Shown: positions 33,037 through 36,670 of the stretch, piece after piece
Position numbering within the stretch: position 1 is the stretch's first letter
How the letters are laid out: each line of letters opens with the position of its first letter
Source of the DNA: JAAFHS01 sp031396505
Lineage (GTDB): Bacteria > Pseudomonadota > Alphaproteobacteria > Rhodobacterales > Rhodobacteraceae
DNA length: 36,670 nt
Assembly: GCA_031396505.1 (NCBI GenBank)
Contig: JANNKX010000250.1
Span: forward strand, 1 to 36,670
Direction of reading: 5' to 3'
Program-made: the position numbers and the translations under genes
Notes under the pieces: generated by a model
Database searches by the model: none
What the model was told of the DNA's origin: nothing
The model's input: only the letters and a program-made list of their open reading frames with translations

Positions 33037-34587
33037 ATGGGTGACGAAAGTGCGGTTGGCGCGCGGCGCGTGCGGGGCGGTGGCGGGTCGGTGCGACGGG
33101 CAGAACGCACGGCAGTTTCATTCGAGACGGCAAGGTTTATTCAGCGCAATATCCCGAATTTCGAAATCCTGAACGAAGAGGCGCTGGTCATCATCGAATG
33201 GAACGCGGACACCGTTCTGGAAGAGATCGGGGTGAATTTCGTCGAAAATCCGGGCGCTCTTGATCTTTGGCGCGCGGCAGGGGCCGACGTGAAGGGCGAG
33301 CGGGTGCATATTCCGCGGGGCCTTGCGCGGAAACTCTGCGCGACGGCACCGTCGGCGTTTACCCAGCACGCGCGCAATGGGGCACGCAATGTCGAAGTGG
33401 GGGGGCGCAATCTGGTGCTGGCACCGGTTTACGGCCCGCCTTTCGTGCGCGATGCGGCAGGTGGGCGGCGCTATGCCACGATCCATGACTTCCAGAATTT
33501 CGTGAAGCTGGGATATATGTCCAAATGGTTGCACCATTCGGGCGGCACGGTGTGCGAGCCGACGGATGTGCCGGTGAACAAGCGGCATCTGGACATGCTG
33601 CTGGCGCATATGGTGCTGTCGGACAAGCCCTATATGGGGTCAGTCACCGAACCCAGCCGTGCCGCAGACTCGGTGGAAATGTCGAAGATCCTGTTCGGGT
33701 CGGATTTTGTTGACCAGAACACGGTGATGACCAGCCTTATCAACATCAACAGCCCGCTGACCTTTGACGGGATCATGATGGGCGCGCTGGAGGTTTACGC
33801 GCGCGCAAATCAGGCGGTGATCATCAGCCCCTTCATCGTGGGGGGGGCGATGGCCCCGGTGACCGTGGCGGGCACGTTGACGCAGGTCTTGGCCGAGGTC
33901 CTTGCGGGTGTTGCCTATAGCCAGTTGGTGCGGGCAGGGGCCCCGGTGATTTTCGGGGCTTTCGTGACATCCATCGACATGAACAGCGGTGCGCCGACGT
34001 TTGGCACGCCAGAGGCCGCACATATCACCTATGGCGCGGGGCAGTTGGCGCGGCGGATGAACCTGCCATACCGGTCGGGCGGCAGTTTCTGCGGGTCGAA
34101 ACTGCCCGATGCGCAGGCAGCGTATGAGACAGCGAACAGCCTGAACATGGCGCTGCTGGCGGGGGTAAATTTCATGCTGCATGCCTGTGGCTGGCTGGAA
34201 GGCGGGCTGGTCAGTTCCTATGAGAAATTCGTGATGGACGCCGATCAACTGGGCACGCTGCACCATCTGGCGCAAGGCGTGATGATGGACACCAACGGGC
34301 AGGCGATGGATGCGCTGCGGGAAGTGGGACCGGGAGGGCATTTTCTGGGTTGCGAACACACGCAGGCGAATTTCAAATCGGCATTCTGGCGCAGCGAGCT
34401 GTTCGACTATAAACCGTTCGAGACATGGGCCGAAGAAGGCGCGCGCGATACGCAGGCCTTGGCGGCAGAACGGGTCGCCAAGATGCTGGGCGATTATCAG
34501 GCGCCCGCCCTTGATGAGGGTGTGCGTGACGCGCTGCATGACTATGTGGCAAGGCGCAAATCGGAAATGCCGGACGCGTTTGTCTGA
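33037..34587 (+). CDS. Trimethylamine methyltransferase (MttB) superfamily protein, non-pyrrolysine
   Basis: 516 residues from the ATG at 33037, set by GGAGA 7 bases upstream; the earlier ATGs at 32968 and 33022 lack ribosome sites. MttB-family text includes IPNFEILNEEALVIIEWNAD, VLEEIGVNFVENPGALDLW, FVRDAAGGRRYATIHDFQNF, KPYMGSVTEPSRAADSVEM, GGAMAPVTVAGTLTQVLAE and GTPEAAHITYGAGQLARRM. The frame has no internal UAG, so it belongs to the large non-pyrrolysine group. These are thought to demethylate betaines or other quaternary amines onto a corrinoid protein; no corrinoid protein or partner lies here, so the substrate is open. It is divergent from guaA and convergent with the DUF6477 gene. 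Confidence 0.92.
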   Translation: MGDESAVGARRVRGGGGSVRRAERTAVSFETARFIQRNIPNFEILNEEALVIIEWNADTVLEEIGVNFVENPGALDLWRAAGADVKGERVHIPRGLARKLCATAPSAFTQHARNGARNVEVGGRNLVLAPVYGPPFVRDAAGGRRYATIHDFQNFVKLGYMSKWLHHSGGTVCEPTDVPVNKRHLDMLLAHMVLSDKPYMGSVTEPSRAADSVEMSKILFGSDFVDQNTVMTSLININSPLTFDGIMMGALEVYARANQAVIISPFIVGGAMAPVTVAGTLTQVLAEVLAGVAYSQLVRAGAPVIFGAFVTSIDMNSGAPTFGTPEAAHITYGAGQLARRMNLPYRSGGSFCGSKLPDAQAAYETANSLNMALLAGVNFMLHACGWLEGGLVSSYEKFVMDADQLGTLHHLAQGVMMDTNGQAMDALREVGPGGHFLGCEHTQANFKSAFWRSELFDYKPFETWAEEGARDTQALAAERVAKMLGDYQAPALDEGVRDALHDYVARRKSEMPDAFV

Positions 34588-34594
34588 TGTAGAA

Positions 34595-34618
34595 GGGCAG
34601 CGGTTGATGCCGCTGCCC
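34595..34618. terminator. Hairpin between convergent mttB-like and DUF6477 genes
   Basis: GGGCAGCGG/CCGCTGCCC is a perfect 9-bp stem with loop TTGATG, 7 bases after the mttB stop and 9 before the end of the DUF6477 gene. There is no T-run, so it is a candidate bidirectional terminator. Confidence 0.6.
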
Positions 34619-34627
34619 CGGGACCTG

Positions 34628-34909
34628 TCAGTTGACCAGACGCGGCAGTCGGTGTGCCTCGGCCAACAAGGCGGCCAGCAGTTCGACGTGGCGGACAGGT
34701 GAATAGTCCGCGCTGCGATCAAGGCGCGTCTTTTCAACCTCACGCTCGGCCGCAATCAACTGGGCAATCGCGTGCAGCGGGTTTGTCTCTGCCCCGATGA
34801 GGCGGCGCAGATCGCGCCCACGTCGATAAGCAGTCAAGCCGTAGCGGGCCGCTTGCATCAGCAAGCGCGGGCGGCGGATTGTTTCCAGAACAGAAAATGT
34901 ATCGAGCAT
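34628..34909 (-). CDS. DUF6477-like small protein
   Basis: 93 residues from MLDTFSVLETIRRPRLLMQA (ATG at 34909, AAAGG about 9 bases upstream). It is a basic, helical protein with LRRPRLLxxAARxGLxxYRR-type text: RRPRLLMQAARYGLTAYRRG and RDLRRLIGAE, then EVEKTRLDRSADYSPVRHVE. I believe this is the DUF6477 family of Rhodobacteraceae, whose role is unknown. It is divergent from the DUF6456 gene with 227 bases between, holding a DnaA box and a GTTAAC palindrome, which suggests shared control. Confidence 0.75.
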   Translation of the reverse strand: MLDTFSVLETIRRPRLLMQAARYGLTAYRRGRDLRRLIGAETNPLHAIAQLIAAEREVEKTRLDRSADYSPVRHVELLAALLAEAHRLPRLVN

Positions 34910-35026
34910 GGCAGCGCCTTTGTTTGCGGGAATCGCAGGGAAACCATCCCACAACACAACCTTGCGTTGCGCATTCTTGCCATTGAGCGCGCGCTTGCTT
35001 CGGGATTGTTAAAGAATTCGAAACAA

Positions 35027-35053
35027 TTATCCACAGATGGTTAACAGTTAACC
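35027..35053. promoter_or_regulatory. DnaA box and GTTAAC palindrome in the DUF6477/DUF6456 divergent promoter
   Basis: TTATCCACA (35027-35035) is an exact DnaA box. It is followed by GGTTAAC-A-GTTAACC (35039-35053), a perfect 7+1+7 palindrome about 84 bases before the DUF6456 start. The palindrome contains TTAAC half-sites like those bound by CtrA, but the 3-base TTAA spacing is not the classical 7. An imperfect AT-rich dyad ATTGTT/AACAAT lies at 35005-35027. Confidence 0.5.
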
Positions 35054-35136
35054 GGTGAGATACAAATGCAACCTAAGCGCGCACTTGCGGCACACGTTTC
35101 CACGCTTTCACCTGTCAGCAGGATGCCGGACGACCA

Positions 35137-36240
35137 ATGAACCAGACCATCCCCATGTCCTGGCCCGCGTGGCTGCCCGATACCTTGCGCTGCTATATCG
35201 ATCATACCAGCGCAGGATTGTCTTTGCGCGCCTTGGCGCGCCGCGAAGGCCTACATCCATCGACCGTGTTGCGGCAGGTCCGGCGTCTGGAAAGCCGCCG
35301 TGATGACCCGTTGCTTGACGATGCGATTGCGGCCCTTGGCCAGTTGCGCACCGACCACCCAGACCCGACCCGAAAGGACCAGATTGCCATGACCGCACCC
35401 ATCCGCCAAAGTGGGCACCCTGTTGATGACGAAACACTGCAGCGCGAAGGGCGTCGGATGCTGCGCCGGCTTGCCGAGCCGGGTGCCGTGCTGGCGATTG
35501 CGCCGGATATGGAAAAGGCAATCGTGTTGCGCGAATTTCCGGATGGGCGTTCGGCACGGACAGGGGTGATGGATCGCGCCGTCGCGCAGGCGTTTGTGCT
35601 GCAGGAATGGATCGCGCCGCGTAAATCGGGGCGGGTAACGACGTATGAAATCACCAGTGTCGGACGGGCCGCGCTGAAGCGGATGCTGGACGTGGCAGGA
35701 ACGGCGGGCATGGCGGAGGCGGCACAGCCCTTTGGCGCACAGCATCGGGATTGGGAGACGCGCAATGTGCGCGACGTCGAAGGTGTGCGGCGCGTGCGAT
35801 ACAACGCTGCGGAAAGCCCGATCGCGGTTCTGGGGCGCAGGCGCGACCGGGATGGCAAGTTGTTTCTGGAACCCGACATGATCGAAGTGGCCGAACGCCT
35901 GCGTGAGGATTTTGAGCTGGCACAGCTTGGGCCACGCGTCGCGCAGAACTGGGATCGGTTTCTGACGGCGGGGGATCGTGGCGGATTTCGCGGTGAAAGT
36001 GGCGGAGCAGACGGGCCGAGGTCGGCGCGTGACCGGGTGGCACTTGCGCTGCGTGACCTTGGGCCGGGTCTGGGTGATGTGGTGTTGCGGGTGTGCTGCT
36101 ATCTTGAAGGGCTGGAGATGGCGGAAAAGCGGATGGGCTGGGCCTCGCGGTCGGGCAAGATCGTGCTGCGGATCGCGTTGATGCGGTTGAAGCGGCACTA
36201 TGAGGAGACGTATGGCCGGTCTGGCCCGCTGATCGGGTGA
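35137..36240 (+). CDS. DUF6456 helix-turn-helix regulator (possible GafA-type activator)
   Basis: 367 residues. The N-terminal helix-turn-helix reads LPDTLRCYIDHTSAGLSLRA, LARREGLHPSTVLRQVRRLE. The middle carries a second winged-helix-like segment (ILRREGR-type; LQREGRRMLRRLAEPGAVLA then YEITSVGRAALKRML). The C-terminal domain (ESPIAVLGRRRDRDGKLFLE, MIEVAERLREDFELAQLGPR, ALRDLGPGLGDVVLRVCCYL, GWASRSGKIVLRIALMRL) is the DUF6456 region, with a sigma-region-4-like helix pair at its end. From memory, DUF6456 includes GafA, the direct activator of the Rhodobacter capsulatus gene transfer agent; if so this gene would control GTA production. Several roles are possible for the family and no GTA gene lies in the window. 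The ribosome site is weak. Confidence 0.8.
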   Translation: MNQTIPMSWPAWLPDTLRCYIDHTSAGLSLRALARREGLHPSTVLRQVRRLESRRDDPLLDDAIAALGQLRTDHPDPTRKDQIAMTAPIRQSGHPVDDETLQREGRRMLRRLAEPGAVLAIAPDMEKAIVLREFPDGRSARTGVMDRAVAQAFVLQEWIAPRKSGRVTTYEITSVGRAALKRMLDVAGTAGMAEAAQPFGAQHRDWETRNVRDVEGVRRVRYNAAESPIAVLGRRRDRDGKLFLEPDMIEVAERLREDFELAQLGPRVAQNWDRFLTAGDRGGFRGESGGADGPRSARDRVALALRDLGPGLGDVVLRVCCYLEGLEMAEKRMGWASRSGKIVLRIALMRLKRHYEETYGRSGPLIG

Positions 36241-36254
36241 CTAAACGACAAAGA

Positions 36255-36276
36255 GGGGCCACTGCGGCCCCCCTTT
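36255..36276 (+). terminator. Terminator after the DUF6456 gene
   Basis: GGGGCC (36255-36260) pairs with GGCCCC (36266-36271), then CCTTT. The stem is short, the T-tract weak. Confidence 0.55.
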
Positions 36277-36366
36277 GCCGGGTTTGCAATCAGGTGGGGT
36301 CAATCGGCCTGCCTCACGCATCGGCCCGCCCGTTTGCGCCAATGCATCGCCCACAAAATCACCGGT

Positions 36367-36383
36367 CCACATGTGACATGTGG
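36367..36383. promoter_or_regulatory. 17-bp inverted repeat upstream of lipA
   Basis: CCACATG-TGA-CATGTGG is a perfect 7+3+7 dyad about 100 bases before the lipA start region. Operator-like; no regulator is assigned. The rest of 36277-36481 shows no gene. Confidence 0.4.
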
Positions 36384-36481
36384 CAACCATACTCAGTGAC
36401 ATCGCCGCAAACCCCGGTAACATGACCGCAGACGTTGTCATCCACCCTGCCAAGGCCTATGTCCACGGCAGGTGCATTGCC

Positions 36482-36670
36482 ATGGGGAAAAATTTCTTGC
36501 GCAACCTCACGCTTCCCGACCAGCGCCATCCCGAAAAGGCGCATCGCGCCGATCATGCGCAACCCAAGAAACCGGACTGGATCAGGGTCAAGGCCCCCAC
36601 CTCGCAGGGCTACAAGGACACGCGCGACATCATCCGAGCGCAAAAGCTGACCACGGTATGCGAAGAGGCG
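36482..36670 (+). CDS. lipA: Lipoyl synthase, N-terminal fragment (3' end outside window)
   Basis: The visible 63 codons match the N-terminus of Rhodobacteraceae LipA: LTLPDQRHPEKAHRADHA, then KKPDWIRVKAPTSQGY and KLTTVCEEA, the last just before the first auxiliary-cluster cysteines of the enzyme. LipA is a radical-SAM enzyme that inserts sulfur at C6 and C8 of octanoyl groups on lipoate-dependent proteins. Starts in frame are ATG 36422, ATG 36482 and TTG 36497. The TTG has GGGGA 9 bases upstream and gives the family-typical MRNLTLP start, so translation could begin there. The radical-SAM core lies beyond the window. Confidence 0.9.
   Translation, partial: MGKNFLRNLTLPDQRHPEKAHRADHAQPKKPDWIRVKAPTSQGYKDTRDIIRAQKLTTVCEEA

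Noticed and set aside
33037..34587. Pyrrolysine-containing trimethylamine methyltransferase
   Set aside because: The frame has no in-frame UAG and no pylTSBCD genes are near; it belongs to the non-pyrrolysine group.
33640..34755. 371-codon minus-strand frame over the mttB-like gene
   Set aside because: Antisense shadow spanning two real genes; histidine/arginine-rich with no motif.

Overview
The window looks like chromosomal DNA of a GC-rich marine alphaproteobacterium of the family Rhodobacteraceae (Roseobacter group). The clues are a long RTX-type repeat protein, TRAP and polyamine-type ABC uptake systems, a non-pyrrolysine MttB homologue, a DUF1127 gene divergent from a MocR-type regulator, and a divergent DUF6477/DUF6456 pair. 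Every assignment rests on reading translated sequence and motifs; no database search was run.

Layout. 1-6 kb: the 3' part of a giant calcium-binding repeat protein built from a four-module super-repeat of about 1.03 kb in five copies, then a convergent small lipoprotein and tRNA-Gln(UUG). 6-14 kb: a HI0933-type flavoprotein; a minus-strand operon kpsT-kpsE-kdsA (capsule export plus Kdo-8-phosphate synthesis, without a KpsM permease); a divergent NhaA-like antiporter; a family-4-like uracil-DNA glycosylase; an SseB-like protein. 13.6-16.9 kb: rplM-rpsI, a DUF1127 gene and a MocR regulator sharing an intergenic region with three GATACAAT copies, and an unrecognised 90-residue protein. 17-20 kb: two permeases and an ATPase of a polyamine-type ABC importer with no binding protein beside them. 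20-24 kb, minus strand: ppk2-tetR, then an ATPase, metA (predicted acetyl-CoA type) and an alpha/beta hydrolase. 24-29 kb: a FadL-like porin and a TRAP transporter whose binding-protein gene points towards its permease genes. 29-33 kb: a DMT exporter, an ABM-domain protein, a secreted small protein and guaA, which is broken by a 5-bp tandem duplication. 33-36.7 kb: an MttB-family methyltransferase, DUF6477 and DUF6456 genes, and the start of lipA.

Most genes are housekeeping or ordinary uptake functions; no insertion sequence, prophage or CRISPR array was seen. The observations most worth following are the guaA frameshift, the RTX super-repeat, the DUF6456 regulator (possibly of the gene-transfer-agent activator GafA type) with its DnaA box and GTTAAC palindrome, the MocR/DUF1127 operator cluster, a 20-bp palindrome between the FadL-like and TRAP binding-protein genes, and an NhaA-like protein with an altered ion-binding aspartate pair.
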